The notes beneath the pieces are model-generated. The model was not told the DNA's origin and made no database searches. It saw only the letters and a program-made list of their open reading frames with translations. Of a DNA stretch of 64,000 bases, positions 1-11,949 are shown piece by piece. Both the position numbers and the translations under genes were made by a program. Where the stretch lies: contig OZ024847.1 in the NCBI GenBank assembly GCA_964017145.1, positions 992,001 to 1,056,000 of the forward strand, given 5' to 3'. This stretch comes from Agrocybe praecox. Taxonomy: Eukaryota > Basidiomycota > Agaricomycetes > Agaricales > Agrocybaceae. The number at the start of each line of letters is the position of its first letter. The first letter of the stretch is position 1.

Positions 1-149
1 TTGGATTGATGTATATGTGGGTTTTCATTTACAAACAGAGGGAGTAAGGAATAGCACTGTGGATAGCGAGGGATAGAGAACATGTTGATGGCGGGAAAGG
101 GTATATAGTTGAAAAGAAAGTGTTGAAGAAAGTGTATTTCCTTCCCTGC

Positions 150-1408
150 TCAAACATTGTGGTCGCCGACAACAGGTGGGTAATCTCCGTACTTGTCCGT
201 CGAGTCGGAATCATACTCGACGGACTTCATCACGCCCACACTCTGCACACCCAATGTCGTCTCTGATAGCTGGCCCTTGGCCTGACGACCTTGACCATGT
301 CGTCCATGCGAGCCAGTAGTCGCGTTGCCACTGGTAAGTGAGAGGGGAACGGCGAACTTGTCTTCTTTGATCGTCGACCTGAGGCGGGTGGTGGAGAAGG
401 TGTTTTCGCGGAAGATCCCAAACTTGGTGTTACGGAAGACGCGGCAGGCCATGATGTTCATCAGCATAATGTTTGGCACAGTAAACATAGTCTGATACGA
501 GACGGGTACGCCAGGGAGGTAAAGCATGATGACGGTCATCAGGGAGGTAGTGACAGTGGTCCTGTGGTGGGTTAGTTACATGCTAAAAACGAGAAAAGAG
601 ATAACGTACAGATAATATACCTGTCCGTCTTGTAACAGGGACCTGGAGAATGCGGGCATGTGGACACCGAAGACTAATGTGCGCACACCATCTTTAAGGG
701 TGTTGTCGAGGTGAGAGTTGACCACGAGGCGCCATGAGATGGCGATGAAGACGAAGGTATCGTTGACAAGAGGGATGATGGCAGCCGCTTGGACGTAATT
801 CTGAAGACTGGCGTTGATACAGTAGTTGGTATCGCCAATGTTCGCTCCGACGACGCCCTGGGTCACGGTGAGACATCCAGCGAGGGAAGCAAGCCACATG
901 AACGCAAAGAATGTGACAACATATTTATTGTTGTCGAAAATGGCACGGACGCGGAAGAAGAAAAGGAGGGAGGTGAACGGGACGGCCACAGGGAAAAGCC
1001 AGTCAACGACTTTCTCAAATCTGTAACAGTTGCCGGTGGGAGCGGTCTCGAAGATGGTGCTAGCTAGTACGTAGCCGAGGGCCCCAAGTCTGTTGAAAGC
1101 GTTAGCAAAAGCCAAATTGCAGTTTTTGAAAACTGCCGTACCTGGATATGATGTATACAATGGTCGGGTAAGTGATACGATAGTTGGTCAGGAGCCGGAT
1201 GTCATTTGGGAGGTTGTTGAGGATGTCCCAAACCATAATCTACGCAATAATTAACGGATGAAAGACAACATGGGGTATGCAAGTAACTTACGCCGCAAGA
1301 GCCAATAAGAATGTAAGTCGAGATTGTGACTTGGTATGCCAGATCCGGTGGTAGGAAAGCCATCGGGGTGTGAGGGTTAGGCAACAACATAGTAGCATTA
1401 GCCGCCAT
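150..1408 (-). CDS. multipass (7-TM-like) membrane protein, basidiomycete family
   Basis: Four exons read in phase: 1408-1292, 1239-1142, 1089-643 and 561-150, giving 357 residues. The ATG at 1406-1408 opens a frame that stays open through all exons. Long hydrophobic stretches fit about seven membrane segments, for example around FPVAVPFTSLLFFFRVRAIF and AAAIIPLVNDTFVFIAISWR. The C-terminal ~90 residues are hydrophilic and rich in Ser/Thr/Gly, like a cytoplasmic tail. The donor of intron 3 (AG then GTCCCT) was chosen because it is the one that keeps phase with the last exon; a stronger-looking GTATAT site downstream would break the frame. This resembles the large basidiomycete families of unassigned integral membrane proteins. 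I cannot name a ligand or transport function. Confidence 0.72.
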
Positions 1409-1910
1409 AGTTGAAAAAAAAAAATTAGATGAAAGGAGGGACGGGTTTGGGGATCCAAGGAGGAACACAGAGAAACTGAACAACCTTTTGCGAGAATATA
1501 AGCATTCGTTACAGGAGTGTGGGTGCCATAGATAGCTCCTAAGCGATGTCAAACAATCTTCTGGTGAGATTCGCTGACTTAACGATTGCGGAAAAGTAGA
1601 TACTTTACGCAGGGTCCGACCTATCCCTCGTTTGTTTTCTCTTTTGCCACCGGCTAACCGTGGCTTTTTCTTCGTATGTGCCTCCGAATACCATTTCCAT
1701 GTCGCCCAGAATAATGAAATCCCTGACCCATGCTATTTTTTGCAGGCCAGCAACTCCCAGAAGTGAAGTAGGTTACGACACCCTGGTTCGTCGGTTAGAA
1801 GTGGGGTCTGGGAGATATTTATCGGGTAGTTGCCAGAACTGATGGAAAACGTTCATCATCGACCGTGGAAGAGCTAAATTGAAGTACTCCGTTCCCGGGG
1901 ATATCTTGTG

Positions 1911-1930
1911 CGTCACGCGTCACGCGTCAC
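1911..1930. repeat. CGTCACG short tandem repeat containing ACGCGT sites
   Basis: About three tandem copies of the 7-mer CGTCACG. The junctions create two ACGCGT hexamers, the MluI cell-cycle box bound by MBF-type factors in yeasts. It lies about 0.5 kb upstream of the ATG of the membrane-protein gene at 150-1408. Any regulatory role is a guess. Confidence 0.3.
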
Positions 1931-4900
1931 TTGCCTGTACGAACTTGATTCCGAATCCTGCCGCGGCGACGAAACAACCACAACGGCCTGAATGTCCTGA
2001 ACATCCTCAGTCCTGAACATCCTGATTACTGAATATCCACAATATCCACCACCAGGGAAAACACATACACTTATTTCTCTTCCTCTGATTCTCTCCTTTT
2101 TTTACCGGCGGAATTTGATAGCCAGTTGGCAGTCACCTCAGAAAATTTTACAGTCTAACGTCAAAAGTCCCTGGAATTCTCCAGCTCGCTTATGGGGACG
2201 ACCAGCTCGTGCTCACTCTCGCGCGCGCCACTATCATCACATAGACTGACTATCTTAGGCACGCCGCACCACACCACAAAGTCGTTGCCTCTTCTAGAAT
2301 CTAAGTATACTTAACATCTTACATACATAGGCTCCATTCAAATGGTCCAATGATAAGGAGCACTGTGTACGTTACTTATGTTTTGGCCCATTTGGGTCAA
2401 AAAGCAAAGGACTACTGATTATATCTCTTCCTCAGAAAAGAAAAGAACTGTACAAAGTTCGGTGTTGTTTTTACGCATGTACTGACACGCGACAAGCTCT
2501 TTCATTATGACAATCGATATGGATATGCATCAATTCTTCTACAGATTCTATTCGGTGGATGAAAAGAACGATGTAACGATATCTCCACGAATAAACTTAG
2601 AACTTGGGATACAGTAAGGACAGTCCGAACGCAGACAGCAAAAAAGATCGACCGACACGCTAACTGAGAAGTAATTTGCCATACAATATTTCATTTGGCA
2701 GACCTATCAAAAACTTATTTTATTAACCTCTTCAGTCTAGCCGTCGAGCCAGAACTCCCACCCCGGCGACGTCGACACCACATCGCTAAAGTCACGGAAC
2801 CGATGGGAGTAGTGCTTCCTTATCTCGGGGCTCAAACCATTTCCAGGTCCCAGGAAGAAAAGAAAAGAAAGAAAAACATTCAACCTCTCCGGACGTCTTT
2901 CACTTGCCAAAGTGCTCACGCTCATGAATGATAAGTAAGTTGACTTGTAGCTTACTTACTCCATACCCCATATATTGAGTCAATGACGATGACTTGCAGT
3001 TACTCGCCCGCGGCGCAGACAAAAAAAATCGTTCAGATCATAGTCAAAGTTCGTTACATAACGGCCGCCCTTGAGGGTCGCATACTCGCGTATCAATAGT
3101 GGGCCATGGGATGCACGCACGAATCCCTGGCATCAGGCTCGACTTGCTTGAATTAGACATAGTCCCGCCCTTTTGGAGATACCCGACCCCGCAATCATGA
3201 TCGTAGGCCCTTTGGGTATTAGGTGATTATATGAGAGGATATGCTTACATGATCGCGAGCGACCGAGCGCGGGGTTCTAGTACGTACCTTTACGTGCGCG
3301 GAATATCGACGACTTCCACAGACCTCCACACATTTGATACAGAAGTTCCTGACGACCGCATTGAAGCTACGGTCGTATTGGGAGACTCAAAATTACTATG
3401 AAGCTCGAAGAGGCGCCGGTAAGAAAGGTCAACCCGCTGATAATTGATAACTCGTCTTCCACCGGCGGAGAACGCATAAGTATATGCACGACACCTAGAA
3501 CTACTTCGACTCTGTTAGCCTTAGTGCAGCGCCCCTTAACGTATGTCATTCCAGAAGCTGGAAAAAGAAAAGAAGCAAAGAACAGAAAAAGTAGAAAGAA
3601 AAACTTATCAGGTCCCTTGATTAAGTCCCTTTCCTTCAATCACCTTAGCGTACCTACTATGTTGACACGGAAAAGAAAAATACATACATACGACATTCTT
3701 GAGTTCGATGTCAAAGGTTCCCTGAGTTGTTATTGCTTTGTGGATGATTAACCTACCACAAACACCTCTCTAAACTTTGCCACCGCCGCACTGTGCTGCA
3801 CTGTGCTACTCCGATGCTACGTATTTAGTATGGATGTAAATGAAATAGTAGCACTACTATATGCTACTTACTGATTATTAGATATCTACAAAGACGGTGG
3901 ACCTGAATCTAGTACATATACGCAAATTGACCCCAAAAATCTTCTGCTCGCTGAGGACTCGTGATCATCATGGGGCCTGCCTAGCTATCTTGAGCCCCAT
4001 CGAAGAGGTCCAATGGGTCCGGAGAAGGTTGACAGAACTTAATTAAAAAGTATCCATTCGCAGCTAATTGATAATCATTGACATGATTGGCGACACCAGA
4101 CGATTTCCAGAGGTACATTCAATGTAAGTAACTAACTCGAAGTCGCCAAATTTTGGCCTCAGATCCAGCTGCGACTCTGCGGAGTACAAGAGATCTTCTA
4201 AGCAGCGGCGTCGATCCTTGGAATGACGCCGATGCATAGGGTAAAGACTCCATATTTGTCTAAATTACCACAGCAGAAAAGCAAGTCCAATTCAGACATA
4301 TGCACCCTGTAATAAAGGGACGGGCAGGACGAGAAAATTTCAAGAGAATCAAGGGTCATTTCGTGAAAGGAAGATACAAATGCCTATATGCATTTACCCA
4401 GCACATAAGCACTTGACGGCATCCGTGAGATACTGTCGAGCATGCCCGAGCATTTACGAGCGAGAACGAAAAAGGAAAAGGATTGAAAGCAGTAGAAAGC
4501 AGATGGGGAAGCGTGTAAAAAGCAAAAGCTCAACCTTTTGATCAATAAGGAGAGAGATCGTCAGCCGCCACGCGAGCAAAACAGAGTGGTGACGGCGGCG
4601 GAAGTCGCATACGGTTCATACTAATCTACTTCAGGAGTAATTTCGAAGCTCCAGCCTTCTCCAGCTTCGAGCAAACTACAGCAGTAGATAGTGTAAGTGA
4701 ATGTGGAGTCCTGTTTTCGAACGAACTTAAACGCTATTGGCGATCACTCCCCGAGTCCGAGTATAAGTATATTCGAAAGCGGAAGAAATGTGAAAAACTG
4801 ACAAATATATCCATCAACGGACATAATTGCCATCACACTTTGACTTTCCCAAAGATCTTTAAGAGTAAAAAAAACACCAAATTCCGAAGACACCGTGAGC

Positions 4901-5036
4901 GCACTGTGAACGCAGTGAAACCTGAAATGGTGACGATGTGCCTCGGAAAATCAGGATACTTAACATAAAAACGTGTGTGAGTGTGAAGATTGAGGTGGAC
5001 GTGTGTGCCATGTGCGTGTAAATATATGTAGCTGTG

Positions 5037-5190
5037 GATGCGAATGATCAACGTCGTTAAGCCTTTCCAAGGCTTGTGTGTGGAGTGTGTGTGTGGATGT
5101 GCGTTGTGGATGCACACTGTTGCAAAATGATTACCGTCGTTAAGCCTTTCTTAAACTTGTGGGTGGAGTGTGTTGCCGGATTGTGTATGA
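5037..5190. repeat. imperfect ~83-bp tandem duplication
   Basis: Two adjacent diverged copies share the core CGTCGTTAAGCCTTTC (at about 5052 and 5135, 83 bp apart) followed by a GTGTG-rich stretch ending TGGAGTGTGT. A third, very decayed start may follow near 5195 (CTGTTGCA). It is non-coding. Confidence 0.55.
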
Positions 5191-6145
5191 ATAATGAGAT
5201 GAACGCTGTTGCACCGCTTCAACTTACTTTGTTTCAGACACAGATGGTGTTGATCTTCGAATCGATAGCGATCCCGTTTTAAAGAAAACACGTACCTTAA
5301 ATCCATACTTACCGTATGCAAAAAAGAAGAAAAAACATCACCGGTTCAGATAGAAATAGTGGCCGCCGGGCAAAAGCACCCGTCGCGGGTCCCGACAACG
5401 CATCGAGAAGAGAGCAATAACACAACAAAGGAAGTGACCAGAATTTGTATTCAGCCGCCAAAAGGTGATATCTCGTGTTATCTCGTGTTATACAGCTAGA
5501 AGTCCTCGCTTATAAGCACGAGCAAGCAGAAAAAAGAAGACCGACAAAGTCGAATTCGTTCGTTCTAGCTCGAAATTGTGCATCATCGTCATCGGAAACA
5601 GACGCCAAAAGTCTGGGAAGAAACAGATAAATCATGACAGATGTTCCATCATTTCCACAGAGTGATAAGCGTTTTTCCAGTAAGCGCGCAACCCTGGGTC
5701 GTCAGTTTTGGCAGCGTGTGATTAATGCTTCGCACGAGTTTGGGATTTTCGGAATTGGTCCAGATGCACGGAAAGGTTTGTGGCTGTCCAGCGCCGTGAG
5801 AGAGAATGAGCTGCCAGCGCATGATAGATTGCAAGATATGTGTGGTTCGGGCAGTGACAGATGCGGCCGTAAAAAAGCAAGTAGGCGACGCCCAACATAG
5901 GAGTATCGTGGGGCGCCGGTTCAACTAGGAGCATTGGAAAATTTCTATGGGAGTGGGGAATCGAGCTGAATTGGGTGTGATGGCGAGCTATTACTGGAGC
6001 AATGATAACATACACTCTTCAAAAAGAAAAGTATAGAAAATGTTAGCCCACAGGCGAAGTTGTTGTAGCAAGGAAAACCTCAAAAGGCGATCGCGATTTC
6101 GAATGATCCAAAATAAAGGTTGCTGAATCCAACGGCAAAATATAA

Positions 6146-6237
6146 CTGCCCCGGAGAGACTTGAACTCTCGATCTTCCGATGCCTCCAATCCTTCGGTTT
6201 AACAGTCGGACGCCGTAACCAACTAAGCCACGGGGCA
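6146..6237 (-). tRNA. tRNA-Asn (anticodon GUU) with an 18-nt intron
   Basis: The minus strand folds as a standard cloverleaf. The acceptor stem TGCCCCG pairs with CGGGGCA, followed by discriminator G, as expected for tRNA-Asn. The T arm is GAGAG-TTCAAGT-CTCTC, and the anticodon stem TCCGA/TCGGA encloses the loop CTGTTA...A. An 18-nt intron at 6182-6199 sits one base 3' of the anticodon (between positions 37 and 38), the canonical eukaryotic nuclear location. The mature length is 74 nt before CCA. A TTTT stretch follows on the minus strand at about 6137-6140, a Pol III terminator. The A and B boxes are internal (TTGGTTA and GTTCAAGTC). Confidence 0.95.
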
Positions 6238-7703
6238 CATGTTTAGGTGGATGTTGCTGGTCAACCGAAGCTTAGCTTAGAACACTTTGTCGCATCACGC
6301 GGGCAATTCTTCTCCTGTGCTCACTGCTAGTCAACTTCAACTTCCAACTTCCGAGATGGTTCAACATCGAAGAGTATCGAAGGCAAGCCACAATTCAATC
6401 AAGAGACTTTCCGAAAGAATTTGAAGGATTCAAGATGATGAAGTTATAAGGACGGGGATGCATCGATTTCTTGTGGGTCTTCCATATAGTTTCATCTTGA
6501 AGCGAGTTGTTGAAGGAAAGAATTCAGACTGCCACCTTGATGTTTCAGTCTTGAGAAGCTTGAGAGTTCGCATCGGTGGCCAGATAGTCTTCATGCACAC
6601 ACGTGGAGTGGCGAGAAAACGGAAAGTTTGGATCGAAAACAGAATGCTACACAGACATTTTCCCTACCGCGCGTTATTCTTGGGCAAGGGAGAAGGTGGG
6701 AGCAAAAGGCAAGAGGACACGAAACATTCCCACCGTTTCCGAAAGCAGGAAAGCTGTCAGCTGCTCACGATAACGTGATAATTGACTGACGGTCAATTTT
6801 CCAACGTTCAAACTCTGTGTACGATCTCTGCGCTAGGTTTTCGAAGTTGAGGATGCTCGACGAGCTGCGGCGCAGTATTTCAAGCGTTGCTTTGAAAAAT
6901 GAATACCATGGGCCACGCGTATTCTGCACAGGTCGCCATTAACAAAAATCCTGCTAAATTTATATTGTCCATCTTCGCACTGCCGACGGTCGTCTGTGTT
7001 TGAAGTCAAATCTCTCCTAGAGTTTGCTTCACCCCGCAACTTTCAGGTCACCTGAAAACCTCCTGGTTTTGGTTTATAGCTTATTAAGTCGATTATAAAT
7101 CATGTAGGATAATCAAAACTTTGGGACATCATGTATGCTAATTAAAAACTAACTATTTGTTCAAATTTTTTGTGATACGTTGACTACACAGTGATTATTC
7201 GTGTTATTACCAACTTCGGATTTTCAGGCAACAAATTTGTGTTCTATTCTCTGCCATCAACATTGAGTACATCTTTACCAAATATAATCTGTAAGTTGTT
7301 CCAATGCGTGCGCTAGATAGCCTGTCTCTGAACACTCCATGCAGTACGGCGCAACTTTCAAAGTGCCTGGATCATTCAGATTTCACTCCGACTTATCTTT
7401 GCGGCCGCGACAAACACAAATGGGCATTTCCAAATTCCAATTACCCCAGAGCCTCAAATAATGAATATTGCAAATAGTCCTAATCATCGTAATCTTCATG
7501 ACACACCCGGATATTTTTTTGCCGGTACAGACGGACACTCAGCACATCGTCAACACAGCATCTGGTAAGCTTACTGCTTACTCTCGTTCTGATCGTTATT
7601 GGTCTCGTCAGCTTGTTTCTAAGATGATAATAAAAAGACTCGAAAGGTAAGCTTATCTCTCAATCGCCTCCGTTCCCTTTCATCTGCACACTGTCTAACA
7701 ACA
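6238..7703. other. intergenic, no gene seen
   Basis: Upstream DNA of the FSP1-like cluster. Short ORFs near 6458-6778 and 6833-7039 show no domain or supporting splice structure. The ~100 bp before 7704 is pyrimidine-rich (CTCTCAATCGCCTCCGTTCC...), typical of basidiomycete core promoters. Confidence 0.45.
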
Positions 7704-9058
7704 ATGTCTGAAGCCCAAAACGTAGTTATCGTCGGAGGTGGCAATGGCGGAATTAGTGCCTTCAACGCGCTCTATGACGTACTTGACGCGTCGAAATACA
7801 ATCTCATCCTCATAACGGCGAGGCCCTTCTTCACTCATCTACCAGCCAGCCTTCGCATGGTTACAACTGCAGAAGGGAAACTCGAAGATTCCGTTTTGAT
7901 GCCCTTTCCCGAGGCAAGGTTCAATACCGGAAATGCAAAATTGATTGTCGGACAAGTCACCTCAGTAGTCTCGAGCGGAGAGACGGGCCATGTTGTTCTT
8001 GAAAATGGCGAAAACGTACCATTCAGTGTCCTCATTCTTGCTCCTGGAAGCATTTGGGAAGGTCCTCTTAAATTCCCAAACACAAAGGATGAGGTGGTCA
8101 AGACAATCGAGGATACGCGTTCCAAATTTGCAAAGGCGAAAAATATAGTGTTGGCTGGTGGAGGATCCATAGGAATTGGTAAGTTCAACTGCGAGAATGA
8201 CCTTTTGGCCTCATTTATTAACCGATTGTCAAATTTATAGAATTGGCTGGAGAATTAGCAGATCTTGGAGAGGTATGTGTTTATCTATATTCTGTATATG
8301 ACATCGCTTATCTTGTGATTCATAGAACAAGAAGATTACCATCGTCCATGCACAGAGCTTCCTTCTCAACGATACTTATCCCTCCAACTGGAGAAGAAAA
8401 ATTACGAAGTCGGTTACTGCTCGTGGAATTAACGTCGTGCTGGACGACTATGTCGATGATCTTGAAATTAAAGAAGGCAGAATCACTACACGCAGTGGCA
8501 AGTCCCTCGCTGCTGACCTTGTCGTACGTTTCTTGATTGTCGCAAAATATAAAACGTTCCTAAATTCATTCTGTAGATTCCTACACGTGGGCCTCGTCCG
8601 AATACGAAGTTCATTGAATCCTTAGGCTCGGACGCACTGACTTCTTCGGGTTTCATTAAAGTCTTGCCCACACTTCAGGTCAACGGACACCCTCGCGTAT
8701 TCGCGCTGGGAGACGCCATTGAATGGGAAGAGCAAAAACAAGCGGGAAAAATCGCTAGTCACGCAAGTGTTGTTGCCGCCAATGTTCTTGTTACACTGGG
8801 AATTGCAAAGAAGAGTCTTGTCGATTACAAGGGCTCTAAAGAGATCATTCTCATTACTAATGGCAAGGTATGGTATACTTTTTTTCTCCTGGTGCTTTTG
8901 ACTTTTGGCTGATAATCATACATCATTTTCACTCGCAGAACGGCGGAATGGGACACTTTGGCGTTCTGTGGGGCATTACCCTCGGTGATACAATGGTTTC
9001 TATGATCAAATCGAAAAGCCTCTTTACAAGTATGACAAAAGGGGTGTTGAAACTTTGA
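7704..9058 (+). CDS. FSP1/AMID-like FAD-NAD(P)H oxidoreductase, copy 1
   Basis: Five exons (7704-8178, 8241-8272, 8326-8523, 8577-8867, 8939-9058) give 371 residues, close to the ~373 of animal FSP1/AIFM2. The N-terminus has a dinucleotide-binding motif VVIVGGGNGG (FAD). A second Rossmann motif, LAGGGSIGI-ELAGE (NAD(P)H), is split across introns 1 and 2, with a 32-nt exon coding the ELAGE part. FALGDAIEWEEQKQ near residue 290 is the family's second FAD contact, and the end (IKSKSLF) matches the membrane-proximal tail of the family. Family members reduce quinones or act in redox stress; the substrate here is inferred only. Likely cytosolic or membrane-associated; no signal peptide is visible. 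First of three tandem paralogues with the same intron positions. Confidence 0.88.
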
Positions 9059-9770
9059 GTTTTTTTTTGTTTTTTTTTGAGGTCATATAATGTGTACCAT
9101 ATACCCCCTCGCATCTTGATTGTACTTTAACACAGCAACATTTTAACTTAGTTCAGAAATATCTAGCTATACAGTCTGTAAAGTACTTATTTAATTAGAT
9201 TGGTCTTGCAACTCGATTTTCTTTAGCGAAGCATCTTGGAAGCATCTCAATCAAGTACTACATATCAGGTAACTGGGCCCTTCAAAGTTCACATCCGATT
9301 TGTCCAGTCAAACAAGGACAACTCTTCCTTCTCGCCACCATATTGTCACCCGCAAAAACCAGTTCCTATACGAGTCAGTTATCTGACAGTGCTCGAACGA
9401 AAATTTTCCGACACGTTTTTTCGTTGCAAGGCGGCCGGCGGGTTTACTCAACCTCAACTTGCGAAATTTGGCTCTCATGACACTATAAGAGTACTGCTTT
9501 CCGTTCAACATTCTTTGAGAAGAAATGCACAGGGGACACCATGACGATTGAAGTAAATCCAAATCAAATTATCCGCACCGAAAATGTAATCGTGTATGCA
9601 ACCAGGCACGGAATAGTTTTCAGCAGGAAATTCAAGGAAATTCATCAACTATCTGTCGAATGTTCTGGCTCACCAGGGTTAGCGCCATCAACTCATATAA
9701 GAACAAACTCTGAACGACCCAGTTGAATTGAACGTTTCTTCCCGAACCCCCTACATTACCAGCTTTAACC
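9059..9770. other. intergenic between FSP1-like copies 1 and 2
   Basis: Begins with T-rich DNA (TTTTTTTTTGTTTTTTTTTGAGG) just after the stop of copy 1, a likely 3' processing region. The rest is promoter and 5' leader of copy 2. ORFs at 9236-9544 and 9541-9726 have no support. Confidence 0.5.
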
Positions 9771-11106
9771 ATGTCCAAGGCCGATGAGCGTCAAAATGTT
9801 GTTGTCGTAGGAGGGGGCAATGCTGGGATTAGTACTTTCAACGAACTCTCCAAAACCCTCGATGCGTCAAAATACAACCTGGTACTTATAACGCCTCGCC
9901 CTTTCTTTGTTCATCTCCCTGCGACCATCCGTATGATCGTGACGAACGATGGCAGGCTCCAAGATACTGCCTTGATGCCCTTGCCCGACGATAAATTCAA
10001 CACCGGAAACAAGAAACTTATCGTAGGGAAAGTCACTTCCATTACGGATGATGATACCAAAGGTCGATATGTATTTCTCGATAACGGAGATACCATCCAG
10101 TACACTGTGCTCGTACTTGCCCCAGGAAGTCGTTGGGACGGTCCACTGAATTTCCCTAACACAAAAGCCGAAATTGTACAAGTAGCTGAGAGTTGGCGCT
10201 CTCGGTTTGCAGAGGCAAATGATGTCCTGCTGGTAGGGGGTGGATCTATCGGAATTGGTGAGTTCGGTGAGTTATGGTAGTACGGAATGTCGAACTCTAA
10301 TACAAAAATTCTAGAGTTGGCTGGAGAATTGAAAGACCTTCAACCGGTACGTTGGAATATGGCAACAGGTTTAAACTTTTCTGACGTATCACAGGATAAG
10401 AACGTTACCATCGTTCAAGGACAATCGCTTCTTCTCAATGATTCTTATCCTGCTTATTGGAGAAAACGAGTCACTGAATCTGTTACTGCTCGAGGTGTCA
10501 ACGTCGTTTTAGACGACTACGTTGATGATGTTGAAATTAAAGATGGCAGGATTCAAACGAGGAGCGGGAAATTTGTCCTAGCTGACCTTGTGGTACGCTT
10601 TTTACTTGAAACCATGATGTGTTCCATGATCCACTAACAAAAAGCCAGGTACCTGTTCGTGGACCCCGTCCAAACACTGAATTCGTGCAATCACTGGGCT
10701 CAGATGTTCTGACTTCTACTTGTCATGTAAAGGTCTCCCCCACTCTCCAATTAGCCTCCCACCCACGCATATTCGCCGCTGGAGATGTCATTGACTGGAA
10801 AGAACAGAAGCAAGCCGCTAAAGTAGCCGGCCATGCTTCGGTAGTTGCCAACAACATCCTGGTTCTGTTGGGGCAGAAGAAAGCTATGATCAACTATAAA
10901 GGAGCTACTGAAGTGATTCTCATTACCAATGGAAAGGTGTGTGTGGGTCTAGAATTGTTTGAAACTGATATTGAAATGTTATATAGTACGGTGGCATCGC
11001 CTACATCGATATTCTCTGGGGAATCGTTCTTGGAAATTGGTTGGTTTCCCTCATCAAGTCAAGAGGACTCTTTGTCAGCATAATGAAAGGACAGTTAAAG
11101 CTTTGA
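9771..11106 (+). CDS. FSP1/AMID-like FAD-NAD(P)H oxidoreductase, copy 2
   Basis: Five exons (9771-10257, 10315-10346, 10395-10592, 10649-10936, 10987-11106) give 374 residues. They match copy 1 in sequence and in every intron position and phase; exons 2, 3 and 5 are identical in length (32, 198 and 120 nt). Motifs: VVVVGGGNAG near residue 10, VGGGSIGI-ELAGE in the middle, FAAGDVIDWKEQKQ near 290, and the C-terminal IKSRGLF. The ORF reading on from exon 4 is only read-through of the last intron; the true end uses the acceptor at 10985-10986. Function as for copy 1. The tandem layout and shared introns show local duplication. Confidence 0.88.
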
Positions 11107-11949
11107 ATGCACCCAAGTCAAATTTATCAAGTTATCGTGTATTTCTTCAATCTCATTTTTCGGTGGAGTTTTAGATTATATTTATCGGTTCATCATGCGT
11201 TATAATAACAACTATTGACGTATATAAGTATACACTCTGGTATATGCATTTGGGCGCCACGTGGGTAAAGAAATCCAATAAAGACGCAAAAAGTACCAGC
11301 TCCTGATTGGTCTTCCCATCATCAATACTTCAAATAGTGAGTCCCATCGTAACCAATACTTGATAACCACTCCTTAACCTCGTTGTTTCCCTTTCTTTAA
11401 AGCATGTAGTTCGGGAATTCCGTCGAGACATCATGATGGTCTACAGGGCACTGCACAACGCTTGGCTGCGGCGGATATGTGGTGACGTTGAGATGCACTC
11501 CGGGCTGGCAGTGAACTTTCTGTCTGACAACCTTGAAGCCACGATATCTTGGCCCGTGAGGGTCTTCCCATAGCTTGCTCTATGATATATATCTCCTGCG
11601 AACGGAACGGCGTCCATGGACACTGCTTCTTTCCTTTATCTGATACAATCCCTTGATGGTTCTCCGGCAGTCATATACACCACACTTGCCGTACCTTGAC
11701 TTCAAACATCCGATGCTTTTATCCCGGTCATACCGAGCGGTAAATGGAAGGGAAATGCACAGCTATGACTGCAAACGTGAGATCTATACCCAGATTCGTG
11801 GCGCCCCTGGTCCTTCATAATGCCAGCTCGTCTTTTGAGCTTTGCAAAACCTTCTTTTTCACCAGCTTGGTGACACAGCTGTGTAGCTCTGCAACTGCTG
11901 CTACTACTTGTCCCTCTATTCTCTTCGTACTTGGTCTCCTGACTCTGTC
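11107..11949. other. intergenic between FSP1-like copies 2 and 3
   Basis: No coding region supported. Small ORFs (11441-11623 minus, 11744-11962 plus) lack recognisable features. The last ~100 bp is CT-rich, as expected before a basidiomycete start codon. Confidence 0.45.

Larger units (their letters stand above)
1409..6145. other. gene-poor intergenic stretch
   Basis: 4.7 kb with no convincing coding region. ORFs of 60-117 codons occur on both strands, but none has a recognisable domain, paired splice sites or a partner exon. It contains a CGTCACG-type tandem repeat near 1911, an 83-bp tandem duplication near 5037-5190 and a short TATCTCGTGT direct repeat near 5470-5490. Purine-rich runs such as AAGAAAAGAAAAGAAAG occur near 2850. 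Confidence 0.5.

Noticed and set aside
3398..3751. 117-codon plus-strand ORF starting with ATG
   Set aside because: No domain, Lys/Arg-rich because of purine runs, no promoter-like CT tract before it, and another long ORF overlaps on the opposite strand.
5634..5900. 88-codon ORF MTDVPSFPQSDKRF...
   Set aside because: Overlapped by two antisense ORFs of similar size. No recognisable feature or splice partner.
6458..6778. 106-codon plus-strand ORF
   Set aside because: Basic composition without domain and no conserved exon next to it.
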